DNA from: Ensifer adhaerens
GTDB taxonomy: Bacteria > Pseudomonadota > Alphaproteobacteria > Rhizobiales > Rhizobiaceae
Assembly (NCBI RefSeq): GCF_028993555.1
Contig: NZ_CP118610.1
Span: 3,275,001-3,339,000, forward strand
DNA: 64,000 bases
Direction: 5' to 3'
Within the stretch, counting starts at the first letter, position 1. Every line of letters begins with the position of its first letter. The notes under the pieces are model-generated. The model was given only the letters and a program-made list of their open reading frames with translations. It was not told the origin of the DNA and did no database searches. A program made the translations under genes and the position numbers. This document shows, one piece after another, positions 16,196 through 24,249 of this stretch.

Positions 16196-16818
16196 CGTCG
16201 CGTCGACCAGGCGAACCAGATCGCCACGGCCGCGAGCATGAGTGCGAGCACGCGCCGAACCAGGCGTTCGCGTGACGGCGAGTTGAGGACCGGCTGCAAT
16301 GCGCCCGCCAGAAGCACGATCGCGGCATGCACCGCGGTCGCGACGCCCACATAGAGCGCAGCAAGCGTCAGGTTCTGTGGCAACAGCGGCCGTGAGTCGT
16401 CGACGAAGGTCGGCAGCACGGTGACGAAGAACAGCGCCGCCTTCGGATTGAGCAGATTGGTGATCAGGCCACGTCGAAAATAGAAGGATGCGGGCTTGCC
16501 GCTCGGACCGGCCTCCTCGCCATCGCCATTCCAGGCTTCAAAGGCAAGATAGAGCAGGAAGGCGACCCCGGCCCAGCGAAGCGCTCCATAGAGCATGTCC
16601 GACTGGCCGACGAACTCGGCAACCCCGAAGGAGGCGGCAAAGCCGACCAAGGCCAGCCCGAGCGCCACGCCCGCCACGGTCGCCAAACCTGGCCGGCGCC
16701 CTTCCGAAGCGGCCACCATGGCGAGGTAGGCCATGTTCGGCCCGGGCGTCAGTTCGATGATGAAGGATGTCAGTAGAAAGGGCAGCAGGGTCGCTGCCCC
16801 GAAAATGAACGGATCCAT
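16192..16818 (-). CDS. LysE/RhtB family exporter
   Basis: Second LysE-type exporter in the window, about 208 residues with six hydrophobic segments. Signature ELTPGPNMAYLAMVAASEGRRPG, then LITNLLNPKAALFFVTVLPTFVD. The substrate is not predictable. The start is uncertain: ATG at 16818 (MDPFIFGAAT) is preferred over ATG at 16833, since neither has a strong ribosome site and the former begins close to the first helix. The stop codon overlaps the VOC stop by four bases, so transcription from the two sides collides. Confidence 0.85.
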   Translation of the reverse strand: MDPFIFGAATLLPFLLTSFIIELTPGPNMAYLAMVAASEGRRPGLATVAGVALGLALVGFAASFGVAEFVGQSDMLYGALRWAGVAFLLYLAFEAWNGDGEEAGPSGKPASFYFRRGLITNLLNPKAALFFVTVLPTFVDDSRPLLPQNLTLAALYVGVATAVHAAIVLLAGALQPVLNSPSRERLVRRVLALMLAAVAIWFAWSTRR

Positions 16819-16976
16819 GCGGGAGATTTCCATGCACGTACGACGAGGCCTTGTCCGCAAGGACAGGTCAGCGACGACGCGTTGTCAAGGAAGATCGGCA
16901 AATCATCGGGAGAGGAGCCGGACCCACGGGACGTCTGCCCCCTCACCGATCGCATCGGACCAGCGAGGGAGCAGCG

Positions 16977-17007
16977 AAAAATCCGCCTCCGCAGGGTTGG
17001 AGGCGGA
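16977..17007 (-). terminator. Rho-independent terminator of the GNAT gene
   Basis: Perfect 9 bp stem: TCCGCCTCC (16982-16990) and GGAGGCGGA (16999-17007), followed on the minus strand by five T (16981-16977). It begins 9 bp past the stop of the acetyltransferase at 17016. Confidence 0.85.
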
Positions 17008-17015
17008 AACGGGTC

Positions 17016-17606
17016 TCAGGCGGCGCGCCGGACCGGCGGCATCGCCAGCTTCCGACCGCTGGCAACGATCAGGCCGGCAGCACCTTCAAGCCAGTTGTCC
17101 CGAAGCTCGAGCGCCAGGAACCGGTTGCGTTCAAACGGGCCGGGCATGACGAGGTGCTGGGTACGGCTGGCAAAGAAGCCGAAGCGCTCGTAGTAGGCGG
17201 CGTCGCCGACGAGCAGGATCGCGCCATGGCCGCGGTTCTTGGCCTCTTCGATCGCAGCACGCATCAGCATGGCACCGATGCCCTTGCCCTCATGATCAGG
17301 GTCAACGGCGAGCGGACCGAGCAAAAGCGCCGGCACGGCGTGACCCTCGCGGCTGACGCCGGCCTCGACGTTCCAGAGCCGGACGGTACCGATGACATGA
17401 CCATCGATATCGCGAGCGACAAAGGCAAGGCCTTCGGCAGGCAGCCGACCGCTGCGCAGCTTCTCTGAAGACTTGCGGCGGCGCTCCGGCCCCATGGCAC
17501 GGTCGAGCAGGTTCTCGCGGGCAACGACGTCACCCGGATTTTCGGCATCGATTACAAATGTGGTGGGCGCGAAGAACGCGCGCAGGGCGTCAACAACAGC
17601 GGCCAT
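17016..17606 (-). CDS. GNAT family N-acetyltransferase (YhbS-like)
   Basis: 196 residues. GNAT fold with acetyl-CoA binding motif LAVDPDHEGKGIGAMLMRAAIEEAKNRG (motif A) and LVGDAAYYERFGFFAS (motif B). This subgroup acetylates small molecules or proteins; the target is unknown. It is a single-gene unit: a strong terminator lies 9 bp downstream and the ornithine decarboxylase, on the same strand, ends 89 bp upstream with its own hairpin terminator. The ATG at 17606 is the only reasonable start. Confidence 0.87.
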   Translation of the reverse strand: MAAVVDALRAFFAPTTFVIDAENPGDVVARENLLDRAMGPERRRKSSEKLRSGRLPAEGLAFVARDIDGHVIGTVRLWNVEAGVSREGHAVPALLLGPLAVDPDHEGKGIGAMLMRAAIEEAKNRGHGAILLVGDAAYYERFGFFASRTQHLVMPGPFERNRFLALELRDNWLEGAAGLIVASGRKLAMPPVRRAA

Positions 17607-17664
17607 CGGGGCCTCCCGTCATCAAAACCGCTTCAGGCGGACCGAAAGAAAATTGTGAAATGGC

Positions 17665-17686
17665 GCTCCCGTCCGAGGACGGGAGC
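17665..17686 (-). terminator. Hairpin terminator of ornithine decarboxylase
   Basis: GCTCCCGTCC (17665-17674) and GGACGGGAGC (17677-17686) are a perfect 10 bp inverted repeat; in RNA a slightly shorter stem with a 4 nt loop forms. It lies 9 bp past the decarboxylase stop on the minus strand. The T-run downstream is interrupted (ATTTCACAATTTTC). Confidence 0.65.
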
Positions 17687-17694
17687 AGGCCGGA

Positions 17695-18828
17695 TCAGAT
17701 CACATAGGCCTTCAGCGGCTCGAAGCCGTTGAAGGCGACGGCCGAGTAGGTCGTCGTGTAGGCGCCGGTGCCTTCGATCAGAACCTCGTCGCCGATCGAA
17801 AGCGTGATCGGCAGCGGATACATGTTCTTCTCATAGAGCACGTCGGCCGAATCGCAGGTCGGGCCGGCGAGCACGCAAGGCTCCATCTCGTCGGCGTCGC
17901 GCGCCGTGCGGATCGGGTAGCGGATCGCCTCGTCCATGGTTTCGGCGAGACCACCGAACTTGCCGATGTCGAGAAACACCCAGCGATGGGCGTCGTTGTC
18001 CGACTTCTTCGACACGAGCACCACTTCGGCCTTGATCACGCCGGCGTTGCCGACCATGCCGCGACCGGGCTCGATGATGGTCTCCGGAATGTTGTTGCCG
18101 AAGTGCTTCTTCAGCGCGCCGAAGATTGCCTGGCCGTACGCTTCCGCCGTGGGCACGTCCTTCAGGTACTTCGTCGGGAAGCCACCACCCATGTTGACCA
18201 TCTTCAGCTCGATGCCACGCTTGGCAAGCTGCACGAAGACGCGCTTGGCATCCGACAGAGCCGCATCCCAGGCGTCGAGCTTCGTCATCTGCGAGCCGAC
18301 ATGGAACGAGACACCGTAGGAAACAAGGCCGTGCTGATGGGCGTAGACGAGCACGTCGACAGCCATCTGCGGCACGCAACCGAACTTGCGCGACAGCGGC
18401 CATTCGGCACCTTCGCCATCGGTCAGCACGCGGCAGAACACGCGTGCACCGGGGGCTGCACGGGCGATCTTCTCGACTTCCTCGTGGCTGTCGACTGCAA
18501 ACAGGTTGATCCCAAGCGCATGAGCGCGGGCAATGTCGCGCTCCTTCTTGATGGTGTTGCCATAGGAAATGCGGCTCGGGGTCGCACCGGCATCGAGCGC
18601 CATTTCGATTTCAGCGACGGACGCGCAATCGAAGGAGGAGCCGAGACCGGCGAGAAGGCGCAGGATTTCCGGCGCCGGGTTGGCCTTGACGGCATAGTAG
18701 ATCGAGCTGTCGGGCAGCGCGTGACGGAAGGCCTTGAAATTGTTGCGCACGACGTCGAGGTCGACAACGAGGCACGGGCCGTCGGGTCGTCGGGTGTTGA
18801 TGAAGTCGATGATGCGTGCCGTGGTCAT
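17695..18828 (-). CDS. Ornithine/lysine decarboxylase, alanine-racemase fold
   Basis: PLP enzyme of 377 residues that makes putrescine from ornithine (members also take lysine). The PLP lysine is in IYYAVKANPAPE; the C-terminal active-site Cys/Asp are in GPTCDSADV; the phosphate-binding Gly-rich segment is MGGGFPTKY and IEPGRGMV. I chose the ATG at 18828: AGGGG is 9 nt upstream, against 3 nt for the ATG at 18834, and the frame stays open to 19029 only by chance. A structured leader resembling the speF RNA precedes it. It is cytosolic and monocistronic. Confidence 0.92.
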   Translation of the reverse strand: MTTARIIDFINTRRPDGPCLVVDLDVVRNNFKAFRHALPDSSIYYAVKANPAPEILRLLAGLGSSFDCASVAEIEMALDAGATPSRISYGNTIKKERDIARAHALGINLFAVDSHEEVEKIARAAPGARVFCRVLTDGEGAEWPLSRKFGCVPQMAVDVLVYAHQHGLVSYGVSFHVGSQMTKLDAWDAALSDAKRVFVQLAKRGIELKMVNMGGGFPTKYLKDVPTAEAYGQAIFGALKKHFGNNIPETIIEPGRGMVGNAGVIKAEVVLVSKKSDNDAHRWVFLDIGKFGGLAETMDEAIRYPIRTARDADEMEPCVLAGPTCDSADVLYEKNMYPLPITLSIGDEVLIEGTGAYTTTYSAVAFNGFEPLKAYVI

Positions 18829-18834
18829 GGCCAT

Positions 18835-19120
18835 ATTCCCCTGATCCAAGATGCTCCGCTTTCGCGGAGGACAAAGGGCATACGCGCACATGCTCTGGAA
18901 CCAGCCGGTGGAGACCCCGGAACCATGCATGCGCTCGATGCGCGAACGGTGAATCAAAGCCCGCCTAGGCTTCAATTCGGCTTTGTCTGCCATGGATTGG
19001 AGGGGATAACCCAACCGCACTTCCGGCAATGAAGGTGTGCCTCTTCAGTAACCCCGGCTGTTGGAAAGCCGGCAGACACCAGAAAGGCCCGCACCGTCGT
19101 TGCTTCAAGATGTCCTCGCA
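18835..19120 (-). ncRNA. speF: Candidate speF leader RNA of the ornithine decarboxylase gene
   Basis: The alphaproteobacterial speF motif (Rfam family) is a 5' leader found upstream of COG0019 ornithine decarboxylases, the gene that follows here. The region next to the start has an exact hairpin CTCCGC-GAAA-GCGGAG (minus strand, 18853-18868) with a GNRA loop, then ATCTTGGATCAGGGG running into the ribosome site. Further up are a GCGCATGC/GCATGTGCGC pairing and a CCGGCT-N7-AGCCGG hairpin near 19053-19072. Boundaries are approximate; I identify it by context and remembered consensus, not by a covariance search. Confidence 0.5.
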
Positions 19121-19528
19121 TTTCCCGGTTGGCCGGAATAGCGACTGGAGGGGTTAGTTCCAGGTACCTTACCGATACCCTCACCTAATCGAGGGTCGGC
19201 GGACACCCACAGGCACGTGCGACTTTGGGCAAGGGCGTAGGTAAGAAAAAAGCCTGTCGTAATCAAGAGTTTTTTCGCACTGGCGGTTGAATTTTTGTGC
19301 AGGCAGGCAAAACTGGCGGTGTTCACAAACATTGAACGATCTACGCCGCATCGATCACTGCCGTAAATGATTGAAAAAGCAGAAATATTTTCAGCATGCG
19401 CCGGCATCCGCCGAAACCGGTGCGACAGGCGCAAGCGACGGACAATCTGCCGTCGGCATCATCGGCAAGGAAAGAGGCGTTCGCAGCGAATCGGCTGAGC
19501 GCGATCGAGAGCACGAAAGAAGAATGCC
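19121..19528. other. Intergenic region between divergent decarboxylase and LysR genes
   Basis: About 400 bp without a convincing gene. It is AT-richer than its surroundings with homopolymer runs near 19243-19250, 19269-19275 and 19293-19298. It must contain the promoters for the decarboxylase leader (minus) and the LysR gene (plus). A minus-strand CTTGAT near 19260 is a possible -35 element, but no good -10 partner was found. Confidence 0.5.
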
Positions 19529-20422
19529 ATGGACACACTCACCCGCATCCGCGCCTTCATCGACGTCGTGGACGCCGAGGGGTTCTCTGCCGCCGCCAGG
19601 CGCGTCGGCAAGTCGAAGGCGCTGCTGTCGAAGTATGTGCGCGAACTCGAAGACGAGCTCGGTGCGCTGCTGCTCAACCGCACCACGCGGCAGTTCTCGC
19701 TGACCGAAGCCGGCCATACCTATTATCGCACAGCCTCGGAAATCCTGAAGGAGATCGACAACCTTGCCGATCTCGTGCGCGCCAACAATTCCGACCTGAA
19801 AGGACGGCTGCGGATCACGGCGCCGCGCACCTTCGTCGATGCCGAAATCGGCCAGTCGCTCGTGGATTTCGGCAAACAGCACCCGGAGCTCTCGCTCGAG
19901 ATCGTCTCCGACGACCGCTTCGTCGATCTCGTCGAGGAAGGCTTCGACGTCGCCATCCGCATCACCCGGCTGGAGGATTCGACGCTGATCGCCCGCAAGC
20001 TCGACGACTTCCAGGTCCTGATTTGCGCCGCGCCGGAGTTCCTGGAGAAATCCGGTCCGATCGAACACCCGACCGACCTATCCAAGATCCCCTGCATTCT
20101 CGACACCAATGGCCGTTCCTATTCCAACTGGCGCTTCGTCGAGCCCGACGGCTCGGCCTTCACCGTTCCCGTCAGCGGCCCGATCGAAGTCAACAGTCCG
20201 CTTGCAGCACTCCGGGCTGCCGTCTCCGGCATGGGCGTCGCGGTCATTCCCGATTTCATCGCCCGGCCGAAGATCGCGGCTGGAGAACTCGTGACGATGT
20301 TTGACGATTTCCTGCCGCGCGACCGCGGCATCTATGCGATCTATCCGCATCGTCGCTATCTGCCGGCCAAGGTCCGGACCCTTGTCGATTTCCTGCATGC
20401 CTGGTTCCGAAAGCCGCGCTGA
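19529..20422 (+). CDS. LysR family transcriptional regulator
   Basis: 297 residues. N-terminal helix-turn-helix MDTLTRIRAFIDVVDAEGFSAAARRVGKSKALLSKYVRELEDELG, linker helix, then the two-part LysR substrate-binding domain (LKGRLRITAPRTFVDAEIG ... CAALRAAVSGMGVAVIP-like segment). It belongs to the group with short N-termini and regulates unknown targets. The usual divergent partner would be the ornithine decarboxylase, 700 bp away, which is far; the downstream DUF1007-NicO genes follow 122 bp later on the same strand. RBS: GAAAGAAG before the ATG. Confidence 0.9.
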   Translation: MDTLTRIRAFIDVVDAEGFSAAARRVGKSKALLSKYVRELEDELGALLLNRTTRQFSLTEAGHTYYRTASEILKEIDNLADLVRANNSDLKGRLRITAPRTFVDAEIGQSLVDFGKQHPELSLEIVSDDRFVDLVEEGFDVAIRITRLEDSTLIARKLDDFQVLICAAPEFLEKSGPIEHPTDLSKIPCILDTNGRSYSNWRFVEPDGSAFTVPVSGPIEVNSPLAALRAAVSGMGVAVIPDFIARPKIAAGELVTMFDDFLPRDRGIYAIYPHRRYLPAKVRTLVDFLHAWFRKPR

Positions 20423-20482
20423 TAACCAGGGAACAGCCGAAGCGAGCCGCGCCGAGGTCGACCAAGTCCCAATTCCGTCCCA

Positions 20483-20503
20483 TTTCCGGTACATTCCCGG
20501 AAA
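20483..20503. promoter_or_regulatory. Inverted repeat upstream of the DUF1007-NicO operon
   Basis: TTTCCGG (20483-20489) and CCGGAAA (20497-20503) form a perfect 7-7-7 inverted repeat, 42 bp before the DUF1007 ATG. It could be an operator for the metal-transport operon or a weak hairpin after the LysR gene; no T-run follows. No Zur- or Nur-type consensus was recognised. Confidence 0.3.
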
Positions 20504-20544
20504 CGAATCGCGGGAGATCGCCCCGCCGAAAGGATTGCCGCCTC

Positions 20545-21189
20545 ATGAGAATCAAGCGCCTCGTCATGGCCGGCCTTGCCACCCTGCTTGCGCCATCGCT
20601 GGCCTTCGCCCATCCGCATATCTTCGCGGAAGCGCGGCTCGAGGTAGTCTCCGACGACAAGGCCGAAATCAGCGAACTCCGCAACGTCTGGCGCTTCGAC
20701 GAGCTGTTTTCGTCGAGCGTTGTGCTCGATTTCGACAAGAACTCGAACGCGACGCTCGATCCGGACGAACTGGCGGAAGTTGGCCAGACCGTGCTGGAAT
20801 CGCTCTCGGAGTACAATTACTACACGACGATTCTCGACAATGGTAAAACCATCAAGGTCAACAAGCCGGAGCACATCACCGTCGACTACAAGGACGGGCA
20901 GCTCTTGATGATCTTCGCCGTCAAGCCGGCCGAGCCGATGCCACTCAAGGGCAAGCTCTCCTTCGGCGTCTACGATCCGACCATGTACACGGCGATGGAT
21001 TTCGCCACGGATGACGACCTGACCGTCGTCGGCGACAAGATCAACGCCTGTGAACACAAGGTCGTCCGCCCGGATCCCGACGAGGTTCTCGCCGAGAACA
21101 AGGATACACTGACCGATGCCTTCTGGAGCGATCCGACCGGCACGGACATGTCGAAGCTCTTCGCAACCAGGATAGAGATCACATGCTGA
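20545..21189 (+). CDS. DUF1007 periplasmic protein, partner of the NicO transporter
   Basis: 214 residues with a clear Sec signal peptide (MRIKRLVMAGLATLLAPSLAFA|HPHIF). The mature protein begins HPHIFAEARLE, a His pair at the N-terminus typical of DUF1007 and suited to bind a metal ion. It contains an EF-hand-like acidic stretch (LDFDKNSNATLDPDELAE). DUF1007 genes commonly sit before NicO/RcnA-type transporters, as here: the stop overlaps the next start by 7 bp. A periplasmic metal-binding role is inferred from the family and context. Confidence 0.85.
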   Translation: MRIKRLVMAGLATLLAPSLAFAHPHIFAEARLEVVSDDKAEISELRNVWRFDELFSSSVVLDFDKNSNATLDPDELAEVGQTVLESLSEYNYYTTILDNGKTIKVNKPEHITVDYKDGQLLMIFAVKPAEPMPLKGKLSFGVYDPTMYTAMDFATDDDLTVVGDKINACEHKVVRPDPDEVLAENKDTLTDAFWSDPTGTDMSKLFATRIEITC

Positions 21190-22229
21190 ACCCCCGCAGG
21201 ATCGGACGTCTGGTCACGGCGGCGCTCATCGTCACGGCGCTCTCCGCAACCCTTGCCGCGGCCCAGTCACCACTCGGCATCGGCACTGCCGAGCCTGCAT
21301 TCAAGACGACCGGTTTCCTCGGCGGCTTCTTCGCCTGGGTGAACATGGAGCAGCAGGGCTTCTACCGCCTGATGACCAACGCGCTGAAAGGCATGCGCGA
21401 CAACCCTTGGCAGCTCTGGTCGCTGGTCGGGCTCTCCTTCACCTACGGTGTCCTTCACGCCGCAGGCCCCGGTCATGGCAAGGCGGTCATCTCTTCCTAC
21501 ATGATCGCCAACGAGACGGAACTGAAACGCGGTGTGATGTTGTCGTTCCTCTCGTCGATCCTGCAGGGGATCGTCGCGATCCTTCTGATCGGCGCCGTCT
21601 ATCTGCTGCTGCGCGGTTCGTCGATCAACATGACCACTGCGACGCGCTGGCTGGAAATCGCCAGCTACGCGCTCATCGCCGCTTTCGGCGGATGGCTGCT
21701 GCTGCGCAAGCTGCGGTCGATGCTGCGCCCCGTCGCCGTCGCCTCAGTCGCGGGTGGCGGTCATGTCCATGTCGCGCACGACCATCATCACGATCTCCAT
21801 CATCACCACGACCACGGCGCGCACCACGGGCACAGCCATGGTCCGGGCGAAGTCTGCGCGAGCTGCGGGCATGCGCACGCCCCCGATCCGTCGATGTTGA
21901 AGGGCGACCGTTTCGCGCTGCGGGAAGCCTGGTCGGCCGTTATCGCCGTCGGCCTGCGGCCCTGCTCCGGCGCGCTCATCGTGCTTTCCTTCGCGCTTCT
22001 GAACGGACTCTATCTCGGCGGCGTGCTCTCCGTCTTCGCCATGTCGATCGGCACTGCGATCACAGTCTCGATCCTCGCGACCATGGCCGTCACGGCCAAG
22101 GGCGTTGCGCTCCGCTACGCCTCAAGCGGCTCTGCCGCTGCCCGGATCTCGAACGGCATCGAGATCGCCGGTGCAGCCCTGGTTCTGTTGCTCGGACTGG
22201 TTCTTCTCGGCGCGGCACTGCAGAGCTGA
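21183..22229 (+). CDS. NicO/RcnA family nickel-cobalt type transporter
   Basis: 348-residue inner-membrane protein with an N-terminal signal-like segment, about six to seven membrane helices and a His-rich cytoplasmic or periplasmic loop (about residues 195-222, then a CASCGHAHAP metal-like motif). The conserved HAAGPGHGKAVISSY motif and GLRPCSGALIVLSFAL define the family. Members carry Ni2+, Co2+ or, in DUF1007-paired forms, possibly Zn2+; direction and metal are not decided by sequence. Translationally coupled to the DUF1007 gene. It converges with the small gene at 22258. Confidence 0.87.
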   Translation: MLNPRRIGRLVTAALIVTALSATLAAAQSPLGIGTAEPAFKTTGFLGGFFAWVNMEQQGFYRLMTNALKGMRDNPWQLWSLVGLSFTYGVLHAAGPGHGKAVISSYMIANETELKRGVMLSFLSSILQGIVAILLIGAVYLLLRGSSINMTTATRWLEIASYALIAAFGGWLLLRKLRSMLRPVAVASVAGGGHVHVAHDHHHDLHHHHDHGAHHGHSHGPGEVCASCGHAHAPDPSMLKGDRFALREAWSAVIAVGLRPCSGALIVLSFALLNGLYLGGVLSVFAMSIGTAITVSILATMAVTAKGVALRYASSGSAAARISNGIEIAGAALVLLLGLVLLGAALQS

Positions 22230-22257
22230 CGCTCGCGGCTCTGGCAACAAGCTATCG

Positions 22258-22464
22258 TCAAAGCCCGCGCTTGCGCTGGTAGCGGGCTCTCAGCCAGAAC
22301 AGCAGGAAGAAGGCCAGCACGAAGATCACGCCGAACGCGGCGGCAAGCCAGGGCGAGATGTCGCCAAGTTTCAGCATGATCGACGGCAGCACGAAGAAGC
22401 CGAGGCCGGCGACGACGAGAATGATCGCAGCGGCGATCGCCGGTGACTTTTCCTTGTTCTGCAT
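22258..22464 (-). CDS. Small two-helix membrane protein
   Basis: 68 residues with two hydrophobic segments (about 8-32 and 38-58) and a basic C-terminus (RARYQRKRGL). No known domain. It lies 41 bp downstream of the GNAT gene at 22506 on the same strand and converges with the NicO gene, 28 bp away. The fit of start and helices argues that it is a real gene, but no function can be given. Confidence 0.7.
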   Translation of the reverse strand: MQNKEKSPAIAAAIILVVAGLGFFVLPSIMLKLGDISPWLAAAFGVIFVLAFFLLFWLRARYQRKRGL

Positions 22465-22505
22465 GACTTCCCTGCTGTTGTCTGGTGCGACCGAACGTCA
22501 GGCGC

Positions 22506-23201
22506 TTACTTGGGCGCCTTCCGCTCCAAGTCCGCACGTATATCTTCAAGCCGCCGCTTCTGGCGACCATCCTCATCGAAATTATCAGCTGCGAGCCAGG
22601 ATTCGAATGCGGCATTGAGCAGCGGCCATTCGCTGTCGATCATCGAGAACCAGGCCGTGTCGCGGTTTTCGCCCTTGGAGATCATATGCTGGCGGAAAAT
22701 GCCCTCGAAGGTAAAGCCGAGGCGCGCCGCGGTGTTGCGGCTTGCCATGTTCTCGCTGTGGCATTTCCATTCGTAGCGGCGATAGCCGAGATCCTCGAAG
22801 ACGTGTTTCGCCATCAGGTAATGGACTTCGGTCGAGAGCGGCGAGCGCGCCATGGCGGCGCCGTGAGCAACAGCCCCAACCTCGACGACGCCGTTGGCCG
22901 GATCGGCGCGCATATAGTTGGCCATGCCGACGACGATACCCGTCGCCTTGTCGCGGAAGACCTCGGTGACCCAGCCGGATTTCTCCTGCGCCGCCGTCAG
23001 CCAGGTATCAAAACCTTCAATGTCTCCGAAATCCGGCTGTGTGAAATACTTGAGCAGCGGATTGATCGCCATGCCGCCGAGACCGTCCCAGAGGTCCTGC
23101 AGATGCCGGTCCCGCTCATAGGGCTCAAGCTTGACGAAGCGCCCTTCGAGCGCGACGCCCTTCGGCGCCGGGCATCCTTTCCAGTTCTTCAGATCACGCA
23201 T
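22506..23201 (-). CDS. GNAT family N-acetyltransferase (RimJ/RimL type)
   Basis: 231 residues. The Ser/Asp/Glu-type acetyltransferase core is LEPYERDRHLQDLWDGL ... STEVHYLMAKHVFEDLGYRRYEWKCHSENMASRNTAARLGFTFEGIFRQHMI, the RimJ/RimL pattern where Asn-x-x-Ser-Arg binds the acyl-CoA. The ATG at 23201 has a strong AGGAGG; the frame is open to 23258 without one. Targets are unknown. A promoter-like region with repeated TTCAAAC boxes lies upstream at 23260-23294. Confidence 0.87.
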   Translation of the reverse strand: MRDLKNWKGCPAPKGVALEGRFVKLEPYERDRHLQDLWDGLGGMAINPLLKYFTQPDFGDIEGFDTWLTAAQEKSGWVTEVFRDKATGIVVGMANYMRADPANGVVEVGAVAHGAAMARSPLSTEVHYLMAKHVFEDLGYRRYEWKCHSENMASRNTAARLGFTFEGIFRQHMISKGENRDTAWFSMIDSEWPLLNAAFESWLAADNFDEDGRQKRRLEDIRADLERKAPK

Positions 23202-23259
23202 CGGCCGCTCCTCCTTTACCCCTTGCCCTTCGCAATAGGCCAGAGCGGCGGCCGACACA

Positions 23260-23294
23260 AATTCAAACTGGTTATGAACTCAGTTCAAACCGGT
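23260..23294 (-). promoter_or_regulatory. Promoter and repeated boxes of the RimJ/L-type gene
   Basis: On the minus strand TTGAAC (23288-23283), a 17 nt spacer and TGAATT (23265-23260) make a good sigma-70-type promoter about 60 bp from the ATG. The same stretch has direct repeats TTCAAACTGGT/TTCAAACCGGT starting at 23262 and 23284, 22 bp apart, and the palindrome GAACT-G-AGTTC. A repressor site overlapping the promoter is plausible. Confidence 0.4.
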
Positions 23295-23323
23295 GATGCA
23301 CCCATGAGCGTCAGCCCCAGATG

Positions 23324-24037
23324 CTAGGCCGAAGCCGGCATCTTGGCGGAAGAGACCGTCGCTTCGATGTGATCGACCAGCGCATCCGGAAGGCCGAGGC
23401 GGCCGGCCAGCAGGTCGAGATAGCCCCGCTCCGCACGCGTCTCCGGCTCGATCGTCAGGCGCGATGCGGTATAGACCTCGACGCGCTCCTCTTCCGTCCT
23501 TGCAGCACCAACGATCGCGTCGATATCGACAGGGTTCGCAAGCTCGCTTTCGAGGAAGGCGGTAGCATCGGCCGAGAGGCCGGCGACCGACAGCTTCTCC
23601 ATGATGTGCTGACGCTCGGTTTCATCGATATGGCCATCGGCCCGCGAGGCTGCGATCATCGCCCGCACCAGCGTCAGCGCAAAATCGTGGCTGACGGCCT
23701 CCGGCGCAGATGCGAAGCCGGAGTCGGCCGGCGGCGGCAGCAGTTCCGGTTCGCCCTTGGCGACCGTCGCGCCGCCGGGCGTGTTTCCAGCCTGATAGTT
23801 CTTGTAGGCCTGGTAGCCGAGGCCCGCGATGGCCGCGAGGCCGCCGAGCACGGCGGCATTGCCGGCCAGCTGGCGGCCGGACTTGGTGCCGAGCAGGACC
23901 GCGGCGATGGCGCCGGTTGCCAGCGGATTGTCCTTGGCAAGCTGCGTCGCCTGGGTCGCGCGATCGCGCACCGTGCCGCCGGCACCGGGCACCTGCGATC
24001 CCAGAAACTGATCCAGCAATTTCTTCGCGTCGAACAT
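23324..24037 (-). CDS. DUF533/TerB-like protein
   Basis: 237 residues. The N-terminus (MFDAKKLLDQFLGSQVPGAGG) is followed by a Gly/Ala-rich hydrophobic segment (about 45-77, GAIAAVLLGTKSGRQLAGNAAVLGGLAAIAGLGYQAYKNY), then a TerB-type helical domain (LVRAMIAASRADGHIDETERQHIMEKL). DUF533 proteins are membrane-associated and of unknown function; TerB domains can bind metal. Alone between the GNAT gene and eda. Confidence 0.82.
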   Translation of the reverse strand: MFDAKKLLDQFLGSQVPGAGGTVRDRATQATQLAKDNPLATGAIAAVLLGTKSGRQLAGNAAVLGGLAAIAGLGYQAYKNYQAGNTPGGATVAKGEPELLPPPADSGFASAPEAVSHDFALTLVRAMIAASRADGHIDETERQHIMEKLSVAGLSADATAFLESELANPVDIDAIVGAARTEEERVEVYTASRLTIEPETRAERGYLDLLAGRLGLPDALVDHIEATVSSAKMPASA

Positions 24038-24196
24038 CGGGTTTCGCTCCTTGTCGGTTCCAGGCGGTTGAGGTCAAACGAAACGGAGCGCCGCCCGCGC
24101 TCGCGCCGTCGATTGGATTGAGACATAGGAACGTTGCAGGGGAAATACAAATTCGCGCCAGAGGCGTGTCGCCAACAAGGAGCGGCGTGACCGACG

Positions 24197-24223
24197 AAAA
24201 AGGCCGGGCTTTCGCCCGGCCTT
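24197..24223 (-). terminator. Rho-independent terminator of eda
   Basis: Perfect 10 bp stem, AAGGCCGGGC (24200-24209) and GCCCGGCCTT (24214-24223), TTTC loop, followed on the minus strand by a T-run (24200-24197). It lies 27 bp past the eda stop. Confidence 0.9.
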
Positions 24224-24249
24224 CAAATGCAGAAAGCGATGCGCCCTGC

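Noticed and set aside
21769..21870. Second CAT/CAC-rich stretch
   Set aside because: Coding sequence of the His-rich loop of the NicO transporter, not a repeat element.
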